From Paenibacillus sp. MSJ-34 (GTDB lineage Bacteria > Bacillota > Bacilli > Paenibacillales > Paenibacillaceae), in NCBI RefSeq assembly GCF_018918005.1, contig NZ_JAHLPR010000017.1, positions 35,922 through 99,921 of the forward strand: a stretch of DNA of 64,000 bases. The letters are read 5' to 3'. Positions 1 to 8,990 of this stretch are shown here, piece by piece. Made by a program: the position numbers and the translations under genes. Each line of letters starts with the position of its first letter. Within the stretch, counting starts at the first letter, position 1. The notes beneath the pieces were generated by a model, which saw only the letters and a program-made list of their open reading frames with translations, was not told the DNA's origin and searched no databases.

Positions 1-1
1 T

Positions 2-844
2 CTTTGGGACGCGACTTCGCACTCGGTAACAGCAACGAAGGGCGATACAGTAATCAAGCTAACAGTCGATCAAAAAATTGCATACATAAATGATCGCGCT
101 GTCGAGCTATCCGTTCAGGCGCAGACGCTCAACGGTTCCACGATGGTTCCGCTCCGCTTCGTCAGTGAAGCACTTGGGGCGGACGTAAAATGGAACGGAG
201 ATACATACACAGCGACCATCACAAGCGCCTCAGGAAGCGGTCAAGTTGTTCGTGGAATTAGGGTTCAATATGGGAAGCATACATATGGAAGTGCAAACCA
301 GTCTCAGTACGATCAAGTAATGGGGATTGTAAATAAAGCAGTGGCGGATGCAAAATCCGAAACAAACCTCCCTGATTATTACGTTCGCTATATTAATGGT
401 GAAAGACCAGATAACTTCCCTAGTGGTAGTTCAGATGCCCGTTACTTGAAGTTAGCAGAGATTTCAATAGGTCAGTTGGTCGGCGCGGAAGCAACGATAG
501 ATGAGATTTCAAAAGCGTTTCAGGCGGTAGAGTTAGCTAGTACTCTCCTTCAAAAGGTTAAAGATGTAGGAGTTGGTGAACCATCCTCTGCATACGATGC
601 GTTAGTTGGTGGGATTACAGACTGCGATGCTTCTTCTCATACATATTCTGCATTCTTTGATTCCTTTGGGTTCAGTTCCGCCGTTCTTGGGGGAAGCAAT
701 CATGCGGATGTTTTTGTGAAAATTCATGATTCTTGGTTCAAATATAGTTCAGGGACATTTACAAAGGTCAATCTTACTAAAATTCCTTCAAGCATGGTTA
801 TCTTCTCCCAACCTACCTTTGATCCAGAATTCGAACGTCAATAA
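2..844 (+). CDS. 5'-truncated secreted protein with copper-amine-oxidase-like stalk domain and transglutaminase-like C-terminus
   Basis: The frame is open to the window edge, so the start lies outside. The first ~75 codons match the copper amine oxidase N-terminal-like repeat (PF07833 type) that Paenibacillus uses as a cell-surface stalk; the segment NGSTMVPLRFVSEALGADV is diagnostic. The C-terminal ~170 residues hold a Cys in DCDASSHTYSAFF and a His in GGSNHADVFVKI, spaced and followed by a Trp as in transglutaminase/protease core folds; an acidic third residue is not obvious. The next gene repeats this whole C-terminal half at high identity, so the two are tandem paralogues. A secreted or wall-associated role is inferred from the family; the substrate is unknown. 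Confidence 0.8.
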   Translation, partial: LWDATSHSVTATKGDTVIKLTVDQKIAYINDRAVELSVQAQTLNGSTMVPLRFVSEALGADVKWNGDTYTATITSASGSGQVVRGIRVQYGKHTYGSANQSQYDQVMGIVNKAVADAKSETNLPDYYVRYINGERPDNFPSGSSDARYLKLAEISIGQLVGAEATIDEISKAFQAVELASTLLQKVKDVGVGEPSSAYDALVGGITDCDASSHTYSAFFDSFGFSSAVLGGSNHADVFVKIHDSWFKYSSGTFTKVNLTKIPSSMVIFSQPTFDPEFERQ

Positions 845-852
845 AGTATTTT

Positions 853-890
853 GAAGGAGCAGACGGGTGTAGCATTCCTTCTGCTCCTTC
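853..890 (+). terminator. hairpin after first stalk-domain gene
   Basis: A perfect 11-bp stem (853-863 pairs with 880-890) with a 16-nt loop lies 8 nt after the stop codon. No T-run follows, so termination may be weak or the hairpin may stabilise the 3' end. Confidence 0.5.
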
Positions 891-928
891 GAGTCTATAG
901 CTTGGACTACAAATTATCGGAGGGTATT

Positions 929-2878
929 ATGAAAAATAAAAAGATAGCAGCGGCAATGCTTGCATTTTCAATCATCTTAGGGGGTAACAGCGCCCTTGCA
1001 GCACAACCTGAAAAGCCTGTGCAGATTGCTTCTTCGGACATTGAATATTCTAAGGAAGCGATTGAGGCTTTGGACTATATCAACAAAATTCGCAAGGATG
1101 CAGGACTCGGTGAAGTGAGGCTGAATCCGTTCCTCACGAAAGCGGGTGAAAACCATGCGAAATATCTCAATGCGGGTAATCCTTACGACCATGATGAGAT
1201 TGAGGGTAAGAAAGGTTTCACTGGTGTAACTCCTAAAGATAGGGTTCTTGCAGTAGGTGGGGATTCTCAACTGGCTCAAGGACTGTTTGAAGTTCTTTCG
1301 GCTAATGATTCTACTGTAAAGGCATCGATTGATGGTTTCATCAATACGGCGTATCACAGAGTACCTTTCCTAGACCCGTACACTATGGAAGTAGGGGTAG
1401 GATTTGAAGGCAAGAAATTCGTAATGTTATCTCAAACTCGCGGTTCTACTTCGACGGATATTTCGATGTATCCTTACAATGGGCAAAAGAATGTACCGAC
1501 AACATTCTCTGGTGCAGATGAAGACCCTAACCCGCTAAGAAAATTTGGTATTGAGAGATCGGGATATGTTATCTCGTTCTATCCGCCACATGTACTAGAC
1601 ACTAAGACTATTGATGCAACTATCAAAGACAGAAAGGGAACAAATGTTCCATTTTTCTCCGAATGGTATATGGGTTACTGGTTCTTCTACACTAAACAAC
1701 CATTAAAAAATGGAGAGACTTATACCGTTTCTGTAAACTATAAACCTCTTTACGAGGAAGAGTACGAGGGTAAGACTCTCAACAGGACTTGGTCTTTCAC
1801 GACTATTGCGGACGTTTCTTCCGACGGCTCCAAGAGTGAAACAGCTTCGCCTAAGACTGAAACGCAACCCGATAAAAAACAGGTCACTGTCCTTATTGAC
1901 GGGGTCAAGCAGACGTTTGACCAACCCGCAATCGTAAAGAATGGAAGCACACTTGTACCGCTTAGGGGCGTGTTCGAGGCTTTGAAGGCAGATGTTAAAT
2001 GGGATCAATCTTCTCAAACGGTCACCGCCAATAAGGGTGATACGACCATCAAGCTCACCGTTGGTCAGTCTACGGCAATAGTCAATAGCAAGACGGTGAC
2101 TTTGGCAGCTAAGGCTGAAGTTATTAACGGTTCGACTATGGTTCCTCTACGCTTCGTTTCCGAGGCATTGGGCGCTGACGTTAAGTGGGATAATGCTACT
2201 TCGACAGCGATTATCACAAGCCCCGCAGGGAATGTTGATGGCGGTAATGATGGCGGTCAAGTTGATCGAGGCGGTTCTCAAGTTGTCAATGGGATCAAGG
2301 TTTCCTACGGCAAGCATACCTATGCAAGTGCTAACCAATCTCAATACGATCAAGTAATGAAGATCGTGAATATAGCCGTTTCAGATATGAAGTCTAGCGG
2401 TAAGTTACCAGATTACGCTGAACAGTACCTGAACGGTGATAGAGCCAGTAACTACTCTACTGGCAGTGATATGTATATGGGGCTAAAAATTATTGAAAAT
2501 GCTATCGGTCCGTTGGCTACTGCAGGGGCAACAAAGACTGAAATCTCGAACGCAATTCTAGCTTCCGAGACAGGTGGTAATCTTCTAAAAGGAATCAAAG
2601 ACGTAGGGGTAGGAGATCCAACTTCAGCATATGATGCCCTCGTAGGCAGGATTACAGACTGTGATGCTACATCTCAAACACTCTCTGCAGTTTTCGATTC
2701 TTTTGGGTTCAGTTCTGCCGTTCTTGGAGGAAGTAACCACGCTGATGTGTATGTTAAAGTCCAAAGTACTTGGTTTAAGTATAGTTCAGGAGCTTTCAGG
2801 GAAGTTAATCTGAGTAAGATTCCTTCTACTATGACTATCTTCTCTCAACCTACTTTCGGACCAGAGTTCACTAAGTAA
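929..2878 (+). CDS. secreted CAP/SCP-domain protein with stalk domain and transglutaminase-like C-terminus
   Basis: 649 residues from ATG 929, preceded by TCGGAGGG at good spacing; an in-frame upstream extension to 851 crosses the preceding hairpin and is rejected. Order of domains: signal peptide (1-~24, ending ALAA); a CAP/SCP (YkwD-type) domain at about 40-170 with the usual EALDYINKIRKDAGLGEV and ENHAKYL signatures; an Ig-like segment to about 295; a copper-amine-oxidase-like stalk domain at about 320-425; and a transglutaminase-like domain (Cys in DCDATSQ, His in SNHADVYVKV) to the end. CAP domains in this phylum are secreted and often linked to spores or cell wall. The last ~290 residues are a paralogue of the preceding gene. 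Enzymatic activity is unproven. Confidence 0.85.
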   Translation: MKNKKIAAAMLAFSIILGGNSALAAQPEKPVQIASSDIEYSKEAIEALDYINKIRKDAGLGEVRLNPFLTKAGENHAKYLNAGNPYDHDEIEGKKGFTGVTPKDRVLAVGGDSQLAQGLFEVLSANDSTVKASIDGFINTAYHRVPFLDPYTMEVGVGFEGKKFVMLSQTRGSTSTDISMYPYNGQKNVPTTFSGADEDPNPLRKFGIERSGYVISFYPPHVLDTKTIDATIKDRKGTNVPFFSEWYMGYWFFYTKQPLKNGETYTVSVNYKPLYEEEYEGKTLNRTWSFTTIADVSSDGSKSETASPKTETQPDKKQVTVLIDGVKQTFDQPAIVKNGSTLVPLRGVFEALKADVKWDQSSQTVTANKGDTTIKLTVGQSTAIVNSKTVTLAAKAEVINGSTMVPLRFVSEALGADVKWDNATSTAIITSPAGNVDGGNDGGQVDRGGSQVVNGIKVSYGKHTYASANQSQYDQVMKIVNIAVSDMKSSGKLPDYAEQYLNGDRASNYSTGSDMYMGLKIIENAIGPLATAGATKTEISNAILASETGGNLLKGIKDVGVGDPTSAYDALVGRITDCDATSQTLSAVFDSFGFSSAVLGGSNHADVYVKVQSTWFKYSSGAFREVNLSKIPSTMTIFSQPTFGPEFTK

Positions 2879-2899
2879 AGCTTGGGAATTTCAGGGAAT

Positions 2900-2936
2900 A
2901 AAGAGGTGGTGTTCTTCAGAGCATCACCTCTTTCTT
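2900..2936 (+). terminator. Rho-independent terminator
   Basis: AAAGAGGTGGTG pairs with CATCACCTCTTT (one G-T wobble) around a 9-nt loop, and a short T-rich run follows, 20 nt after the stop of the CAP-domain gene. Confidence 0.8.
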
Positions 2937-3392
2937 ATTGAACAGACTGAATGTACCGCTGAGTTATTGATTCCTTGGGCAGAATTTGTATCCTGAAATG
3001 CCGAAGCACGTTTCGTTCACGGGTGATCATTTAGTAAAATCTCGAGTTATATTTGCTCGGTGCGTATATTTTATCTATGCCGTCAGTTAGGTTTTGAAAA
3101 TAGCAGTCTTTTATAGGAAATCGGGCATTTTTCATGGAGTTACTGATGGGCACATGCTTCCAAACCCTCCGATCCGTATTCTCTATTAGGGGTACTTTTT
3201 GACGCAGATCAACTGGCTTTCCCGCGACATTTTTATGCTTGGTAGCAGTTTGAACGTAGCGGTTCATTGAGTCGGCTATTTTATTATGGATTCCCCTTAC
3301 CAGATATTTTTGATAGAATTTACCTAGAGGTTATCGACAAGCTTCGAGCTCGTTGCTTGAGGTGTGATAAATTCAACGAGGGGAGAATCTTT
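2937..3392. other. intergenic region at the left border of the presumed mobile element
   Basis: No supported gene. A 78-codon minus-strand frame (3031-3267) lacks a ribosome-binding site and resembles nothing recognised. The left junction of the element that carries the downstream recombinases probably lies here, but no attachment-site repeat was identified. Confidence 0.4.
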
Positions 3393-4127
3393 ATGTTACA
3401 GTTGGTCAAGGAGCGCAGCAGTGCCGCCGCTAGCGTACAAGCTAAGGAAATGGCGAATCCAGTAGCTGATCTCTGGGAAATAGAGCTTTTATACGGCAAG
3501 CATCCGTCATATTCGGAGAATACATATGCGGTGAACTTCACAACGAAACTTGAGGGAAACGCTTCGAAATGTTTCTTGGTTATTGATCTTCGGGATAGAT
3601 TCGATGAATACCTGCGTGATCTGAATGTCTTCGGTGTACTTGAGAAATCGGATTTTCACAGAGTTATCGATTATGTAAAGCACTTAAAAATAAACGGTAT
3701 CTTCAGGCGTGTACCTAATCTGCTATCGGTCATCGAGGGGTCTGCCAGTACTGATGACAGTTTGGAGCTATTTGAAATGATTGTAGACGCTGTTCTCAGC
3801 GATCCTGATGCCTTTCCGACGATCAGTAGCGATGAGTATAAGCATGGCGCTTCATCGGGGATACGACTTGACACGGAACAGTATGTCGAAAAGTATGGGA
3901 GAAATGCGGTCGGCATCACCACAGAGGCTTTGCTGGATATTTTGAATCTTGAGGGTAGTACCAAGAGCGTCCGTTTTATGGAGATCACGCGCGGCTGGCG
4001 GGAGCAAGGCTTCCTTCTTAAACTGAGCCGCCAATCCCGCTTACAGGAGCCTGTAAAGCCTAATATTAGCTCCAAAGAAGTTAAGCGCTTCTACATCTTC
4101 AGGATCGATGCCCTTGGGCAGGAATAG
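3393..4127 (+). CDS. hypothetical protein, probable mobile-element cargo
   Basis: 244 residues. ATG 3393 is chosen because GAGGGGAG lies 7 nt upstream; longer in-frame extensions have no ribosome-binding site. Not recognised. The protein is soluble, with no signal peptide or membrane helix. It has mixed charged segments and a C-terminus rich in Lys/Arg. It ends 18 nt before the adenine methyltransferase gene, which has its own GGAGGGGG, so the two are probably co-transcribed. Its position inside the element suggests an accessory or DNA-processing role, but the sequence does not show one. Confidence 0.65.
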   Translation: MLQLVKERSSAAASVQAKEMANPVADLWEIELLYGKHPSYSENTYAVNFTTKLEGNASKCFLVIDLRDRFDEYLRDLNVFGVLEKSDFHRVIDYVKHLKINGIFRRVPNLLSVIEGSASTDDSLELFEMIVDAVLSDPDAFPTISSDEYKHGASSGIRLDTEQYVEKYGRNAVGITTEALLDILNLEGSTKSVRFMEITRGWREQGFLLKLSRQSRLQEPVKPNISSKEVKRFYIFRIDALGQE

Positions 4128-4145
4128 CTTGCTGGAGGGGGTTAG

Positions 4146-5096
4146 ATGGGCGTGATTAGGCGTGAAAGTCGGTCAGAGTATAATAACGGGCATCCGCATT
4201 CGGTTATCAGTTATATAGGGGGTAAATCTCAGCTAATTTCCAATATCGTTCCGCTTATCATCTATGCAGCTAATACCTACAGCTTGAGTAGCTACTATGA
4301 GTTGTGCGGTGGAGGCGCGAGGATGCTCTTAAATCTCCCGACCGCTCTTTTCCAGCATCGCTCTTATAACGATATGGACAGAGGTTTATGTTCGCTATTT
4401 GCTTGTCTTGGTGATAAGCAGTACCTGTATGACCTGATGGCGATGCTGGAGGATTTAGGGGTAGGCGAAGATATCTTTCTTCGTGCCAAGCATGCACGGG
4501 AGTACGAGGCGCGAATGCTGTCGCAGGGGTCGGACTTCAGGCTTGATCTCGTCACTTCGGCAGCCTATGCTTTCATTCTCGCCATGCAGTCGAGGGCGGC
4601 GGATATGGAAACATTTGATTTCTCGCGCGTAAAGGATCAGAAGCGGCTCCGTTCGTATTTCAAGAGGATTCGGGAACTGGACTTGTTCTATCCGACTTTA
4701 GAGGATATTGAGGTTACTCGTGGAGACTGCCGCGAACTATTGAAGTTGCTGAATGGCAGGGATGATGTGTTCGCATATCTTGATCCTCCATACACTCCCG
4801 AAGAAATGGTGTTAAAGGATCATTACGGCGACCGTTCTTGGACTTTGGATGATCATGAGCGATTAGTCGATCTGTTGCTAAAAACAATCGGTGTAAAGAT
4901 GGCTCTTAGCGGTTATGACAATCCCTGTTATGACAGACTTGTGTCGGCGGGCTGGCGGAAACTGTACCTCAAGAATGTTTTTGTAGCGTCTAGCTCCGAA
5001 GCGCGGCGCAGGAATGATGAATATCTCTGGATTAACTATGACGTTCCTGTTTCCCTTCTAGACCAGATATCCGAGTTTAATTATACGGCATGGTAG
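4146..5096 (+). CDS. D12-class DNA adenine N6-methyltransferase (Dam-like)
   Basis: 316 residues. The N-terminal block SVISYIGGKSQLISNIVPLI is the typical opening of D12-class adenine methyltransferases (MethyltransfD12). The SAM-binding motif appears as YYELCGGGARM near residue 50, and the catalytic DPPY motif lies in FAYLDPPYTPEE near residue 213. Late residues DRLVSAGWRKLYLKN and RRNDEYLWINYD match the family's C-terminal signature. No restriction endonuclease is adjacent, so it is most likely an orphan methylase carried by a phage or integrative element, used for self-protection or regulation. Target sequence unknown. Confidence 0.9.
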   Translation: MGVIRRESRSEYNNGHPHSVISYIGGKSQLISNIVPLIIYAANTYSLSSYYELCGGGARMLLNLPTALFQHRSYNDMDRGLCSLFACLGDKQYLYDLMAMLEDLGVGEDIFLRAKHAREYEARMLSQGSDFRLDLVTSAAYAFILAMQSRAADMETFDFSRVKDQKRLRSYFKRIRELDLFYPTLEDIEVTRGDCRELLKLLNGRDDVFAYLDPPYTPEEMVLKDHYGDRSWTLDDHERLVDLLLKTIGVKMALSGYDNPCYDRLVSAGWRKLYLKNVFVASSSEARRRNDEYLWINYDVPVSLLDQISEFNYTAW

Positions 5097-5178
5097 AGGA
5101 ATGGTTCTAAAGCCATTCAGTTGGTTTATAAAACCTACATATCGGCTCTAAAACCATCAAAGCCATTAAAACCTATCG

Positions 5179-5220
5179 AAATGTGCTTCCTGTTTGTGCT
5201 CATGAGGGAGGCACATTTTG
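5179..5220 (+). terminator. Rho-independent terminator after methyltransferase gene
   Basis: A 12-bp stem (5179-5190 with 5207-5218, one G-T pair) has a 16-nt loop and a T-rich tail. It lies about 80 nt after the methyltransferase stop codon. Confidence 0.75.
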
Positions 5221-5816
5221 TATTTCCCTGTGAAGGTGGCTCTACTTTAGGGAAAGTGAAACTGAGTTAAAGTATATAAGAGGACATAGGAACGCCGAAA
5301 ATCGAGCAAAGAAGCAACATTGTAAATAGTGCAACACGAATCGGTTAGGTCACCTCAATGGAGCAACTCCGCTTCCCTCCTACATTGGTTTCCTCCCCGC
5401 GACTTTCCCTATAATTTCGCTAATATCGGTTGCGCGGCGCAATATTAGTCGCTGGTAGAGTTTAAACGTGGTAGGCGTAGTTAGCCCGCCGCGCATTCAC
5501 ATACATGCAGCCATCACCTTTTTCGCCAGTTAACTTTGCTGGCAGTGATGGTTTGGAGGCGGTCGGCATACATAATTCGCAGTTTCGATGGTTCTTCTGG
5601 CAGTTTGGCGGATCGTTTTCCTTCCTTATCCCCTGAGGGGTACCGTTTAAAGCCGGACTTGGCTTGGCAGCTAGGCGCGAGAAGGCTAGTCATCGCCCAA
5701 TCGTGATCGTATGCGCCTAATCACTCATTCTAATCGGTCAGTCTTATAGGGTATCAATTGAAAAATACAATCTGGATGCAGATCAAGCGTGCCTGCACTC
5801 AGATTGTATTTTTGTT
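5221..5816 (+). ncRNA. noncoding stretch with many hairpins; candidate structured RNA
   Basis: About 600 bases have no supported reading frame but contain several strong helices. One is an imperfect inverted repeat at about 5420-5449 with arms CTAATAT and ATATTAG around GC-rich bases. Another, near 5510-5552, pairs CCATCAC with GTGATGG and has an inner CCAG/CTGG helix. The stretch ends with the strong terminator at 5761-5815. A terminated, structured noncoding segment between two genes of a mobile element fits a dedicated RNA or a long 5' leader. I do not recognise it as a known family, and its 5' end is uncertain. Confidence 0.35.
5761..5816 (+). terminator. strong Rho-independent terminator
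   Basis: A perfect 14-bp stem (AAAAATACAATCTG at 5761-5774 with its complement at 5800-5813) is extended by inner TGCAG/CTGCA pairing and followed by T-rich sequence. No gene ends nearby, so it must terminate a noncoding transcript or read-through. Confidence 0.8.
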
Positions 5817-5890
5817 TTCAGGGGTATCGCATTTTATGAAAACTTTTCGCCGCCGGGCATCTGAAAGGGCAGTAGCAGCTACGTTACTCT

Positions 5891-6029
5891 GAAAGCGTAC
5901 TCCTACAAAAATCTAGGTTTCGTTCTTGTTGTATTTCCGTGAAATCCGAACGCCTTGGTAGCACTGCATTACCTCCTGCACTAATGACCGTAAACAAATA
6001 TTAGGGCTGTTTTATTGGAGTACGCTTTC
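5891..6029. repeat. 13-bp perfect inverted repeat, arms 113 bp apart
   Basis: GAAAGCGTACTCC at 5891-5903 recurs as its reverse complement at 6017-6029. It lies in the leader of the 6156 gene and could be an operator pair, a long-range RNA stem or an element boundary. Confidence 0.6.
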
Positions 6030-6155
6030 ACTTTTTCTCGGAGTCCTCTACTCTCGCCCATCGCGGCAGTTAGGGGTACGGATTATGCTTTTTCGTTTGG
6101 AGTTCGTCATTTGCTGTATCAGAATTTCGCCAGAGGCGAGAGGGAGGAATTAGGT

Positions 6156-6845
6156 ATGTTGATTTTCAAAGAGCTAGCCGAAGAGGTTAGCGAAGTACAG
6201 AATCGTCTGGCAGTATGGGATGAGGGAGAAGATCACGCCCAAGATGAGAAGAAGCTGGACTTGCTCTTACGGCTGGTCGCCTTTACCAACAGCTATGTCT
6301 GGTTATCACATGGGAAGTCGCGGGAGAAGCTCGCTTACTTCTTGAAAAACGGGTACGACTACCGTGATACGGCAGTAAAATTCGGAGTATCGGTCAAGTC
6401 CATTCATGCATCCGTCTCCTATGCAGCTAATCGCCTGAAAAAGCGTATTGGGCTAGCATTGGAATTGTTGCGTTCGGGTGATCTTGTCGCGGCGGAACGG
6501 GAGTTTGCCTTGGGAACAGGTGCTTATAACACGAATCTGTTTATCAGTGCGATCCATGATAGGTTCGTTCCTGTAAAGCATTCAGGGGTAGACCTGAGCA
6601 CTTGTCACAAAGAACTTGGTCTTTTGTTTCGCTTTACGCATCACCACTTCGGTCGGGTTCTGGATGCCTTAGATCAGCAGAAGCTGGAGCATCTGCTGTT
6701 CGTTCTATCGCATAATGATCGCAGCTATATGACAGAACGCTCTATTCTTTTCCGCTGTTTGGAAGGTGAGTTTTCGCCTGATGAGGCGCTAGCTCTGTTG
6801 CGTGATTTTAACATCTACTCTGCACCAACTCTATTTGAGGATTGA
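6156..6845 (+). CDS. putative helix-turn-helix protein of mobile element
   Basis: 229 residues. ATG 6156 follows AGGGAGGA at 7-nt spacing; the longer in-frame version starting at 6015 has no ribosome-binding site. Residues about 70-100 (YDYRDTAVKFGVSVKSIHA, then a basic run NRLKKRIG) look like the region-4/LuxR-type helix-turn-helix used by sigma-like and response regulators. The remainder is mostly alpha-helical with no recognised domain. The stop overlaps the start region of the next gene, implying an operon. A regulatory role inside the element is inferred. Confidence 0.6.
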   Translation: MLIFKELAEEVSEVQNRLAVWDEGEDHAQDEKKLDLLLRLVAFTNSYVWLSHGKSREKLAYFLKNGYDYRDTAVKFGVSVKSIHASVSYAANRLKKRIGLALELLRSGDLVAAEREFALGTGAYNTNLFISAIHDRFVPVKHSGVDLSTCHKELGLLFRFTHHHFGRVLDALDQQKLEHLLFVLSHNDRSYMTERSILFRCLEGEFSPDEALALLRDFNIYSAPTLFED

Positions 6846-6859
6846 GGTGGGGTATGGTT

Positions 6860-7747
6860 ATGGACATGGATATAAGTTCTCATCCGTCTTGCTTTGAGTA
6901 CAGGGGCATAGATGTATTCTTGCCTGGAGCATGCGTTAATAATCGGTTGCACGCCTATTTGTTCAGGTTAGGTCAACAGCGGAAGCGTCTCTATAAGTTT
7001 AACTGCCCGCATCCACAGCCGATGATCGGTTCGGATGATGTGAGGGGTATCAGCTTGGATGGGGCGCCGCTTGATACTTGGATCGCCAAATGCCAAGCCT
7101 TATTCTTGGCTCAAGGGGGTATCCAGTTGCCCGCTGGCTTTGTAAATGACCATCGGGAATCGCTGGTTAGCTCCTATTTGCTGGACAGTTCCCTTTGCGT
7201 AGCAGAGACAAAATCGGGTGGGCTTTGGGAGTATAGTTTCGTGACCAAGAGTCCTGAGATTCTACGAGCGCACGAAGATCAATTGGCTCCAACTGATCGT
7301 AAAAAAGGGTTCGACCGTTTTTCCGAGCAGCTCTCGACCAGTTACAAAGAGCTAAGTAGCGGTTCGTATGCCACAGTCAGGCTATTCGCGGATGTGGATG
7401 GGGTTCGCCTTAGCAAGAGGACTTTAGGCGTAAGCAGTTCGCGTTTCATATTCCCTTATTACGGGGTGAACAGCTTTGCTATGCGGTTGAAAAATGCTTT
7501 GGAGCGACAAAAAGTACGGTTGACCTATCGTGATACAGGGGGCTTGCGCCCGCCGTTGGTGACTACGCTCGATACTGGCGTAGTTGCTAGCTGGCTTGGT
7601 ACGACTCCTACAAAGGCTGAAATGACTAAGTGGGCGGATTGGAGCAGCAGTGCTTCTATGGGGTACATGTCACTCCCTGATCTTTCACATCGCGGTCAGT
7701 TTGTATCAGTACCGATTCTTCATATAGAGAAGATGGAACGTTGCTAG
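6860..7747 (+). CDS. hypothetical protein, co-transcribed with the HTH gene
   Basis: About 295 residues. GAGGTGG at 6844-6850 gives best spacing to ATG 6860; ATG 6854 is an alternative. I do not recognise it. It is soluble, has no membrane segment or signal peptide, and has no obvious catalytic motif. It begins within 15 nt of the HTH gene's stop, so the pair is probably translated from one mRNA, ended by the terminator at 7790. Confidence 0.6.
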   Translation: MDMDISSHPSCFEYRGIDVFLPGACVNNRLHAYLFRLGQQRKRLYKFNCPHPQPMIGSDDVRGISLDGAPLDTWIAKCQALFLAQGGIQLPAGFVNDHRESLVSSYLLDSSLCVAETKSGGLWEYSFVTKSPEILRAHEDQLAPTDRKKGFDRFSEQLSTSYKELSSGSYATVRLFADVDGVRLSKRTLGVSSSRFIFPYYGVNSFAMRLKNALERQKVRLTYRDTGGLRPPLVTTLDTGVVASWLGTTPTKAEMTKWADWSSSASMGYMSLPDLSHRGQFVSVPILHIEKMERC

Positions 7748-7789
7748 CGCTTCATAAATATGTGTTTATGGTTTCGCCCTATTTGCTTG

Positions 7790-7833
7790 CCCTTGAGGGG
7801 ATTCGGGAATCCCTTTAAGGGTATTTTCTTTTG
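7790..7833 (+). terminator. Rho-independent terminator
   Basis: CCCTTGAGGGGATT pairs with AATCCCTTTAAGGG (14 positions, one mismatch) around a 4-nt loop; TATTTTCTTTT follows. Confidence 0.85.
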
Positions 7834-8051
7834 CTTTGAGAGGTTCAAAAACTATTGATACTGCTCCCGCTAAAAAATGCGAGTTATTTGGGTTCCAGAT
7901 GGGTCGTTGGTGTTGCAAAAATATTCCCGTTAGCTTTTTCCCACAAATCCTGCAATTTGTTTGGGACAAATCTTCCCGTTTTCCTTGAGATTAAGTTTTA
8001 GGATCGGATATTTTTCTAGTCTCCTTATAACCATTAGGAGGCTGATAAGGT

Positions 8052-8648
8052 ATGGCGAGTAAGGTTTGGGGGTATGTGAGGATCAGCAAGGCAGTTGGAC
8101 AGGTAGAGGATCGGCAGGTTGACCTGCTGATGCAGGAATACGGCATTCCTGAGTCAGATATTTTCATCGATAAGATGAGCGGCGCACGCTTGGATCGGTC
8201 GGCTCTGGCGGAACTACAGCGTATCGTTCGCGAGGGTGATGTCATTGTGGTGGAATCGTTAAGCCGCATATCGAGAAGCTCGAAAGATTTATTGGCTTTG
8301 CTGTCCGATTGGGAGCAGAGGGGAATCACATTTATTAGCCATAAGGAGAAGCTTGATTTCAGTTCGACAACAGGCAAGCTTATGCTGACATTGCTTGCCG
8401 CTCTTTCCGAGTTTGAAAGAGAGACATTGCGTGATCGCGTGCGTGAAGGGCTTGCTTCGGCTAGAGCTAGAGGTCGAATCGGTGGTCGCCCCAAAACCGA
8501 TAAGAAGGCTTTGGAAAAAGCAGTAAAGCTGTACGAAGCGAAGGCACATTCGATTTCGGAAATTGTTTCACTGACTACGGTGTCGAAATCAGTCCTGTAT
8601 CGAGAGTTGAAGCGATTGCAGCAACAGGAACTGGTGGAGGAAGCGTAA
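8052..8648 (+). CDS. serine recombinase of the resolvase/invertase family
   Basis: 198 residues, the usual size of Hin/Tn3-type small serine recombinases. The N-terminal catalytic domain (1-~125) has the active-site pattern YVRISKAVGQ with Ser12 and Arg10, then VESLSRISRS and the long E helix with LSEFERE. The C-terminal part contains GRPKTDKKALEKAVKLY and an HTH (SISEIVSLTTVSKSVLYREL) for site binding. AGGAGG lies 10 nt before the ATG. It probably resolves or inverts DNA within the element; no crossover site was identified. Confidence 0.93.
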   Translation: MASKVWGYVRISKAVGQVEDRQVDLLMQEYGIPESDIFIDKMSGARLDRSALAELQRIVREGDVIVVESLSRISRSSKDLLALLSDWEQRGITFISHKEKLDFSSTTGKLMLTLLAALSEFERETLRDRVREGLASARARGRIGGRPKTDKKALEKAVKLYEAKAHSISEIVSLTTVSKSVLYRELKRLQQQELVEEA

Positions 8649-8790
8649 AAAATTGCAGTTTGATTTTCTTAGACCATTCATTAATCGGTTTTATAGATGG
8701 TATAGGCTGAAAACTAGCGGTTGGTCATATGGTTTTCGTTTAGAAAGTATGGTGGGGTTTGCATAATTGGTGGTTCTGGTCAGTGATATG

Positions 8791-8845
8791 GCAGGTGAGC
8801 GGAAGACACTTCATTGAGGTGCTCTAGCGCTAACCTGTCTTTTTA
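8791..8845 (+). terminator. Rho-independent terminator
   Basis: CAGGTGAGCG pairs with CGCTAACCTG, extended by an inner stem with a bulge, and TCTTTTT follows. It lies 140 bases after the resolvase stop; the 342-base gap between 8648 and 8991 holds nothing else recognised. Confidence 0.7.
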
Positions 8846-8990
8846 TGTGGGCTTGTTGCTCCGTTAGGGGGAGACATTTTGTTTTAGCAGTAGGAGATTC
8901 CTCCGTTTTCAGCACTTGATGGGTGAGCTGTTTTATTAGCTATGTAGGGGCAGTCGCTCCTAACTAATCATTTGTTTGGAGGAATGCGTA

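Noticed and set aside
977..1357. 126-codon minus-strand frame inside the CAP-domain gene
   Set aside because: Shadow of a well-supported gene on the other strand.
3031..3267. 78-codon minus-strand frame
   Set aside because: No ribosome-binding site, no recognised family, and it sits in the intergenic region; not supportable as a gene.
5340..5760. T-box leader
   Set aside because: The conserved AGGGTGGNACCGCG block is absent and no aminoacyl-tRNA synthetase or amino-acid gene follows.
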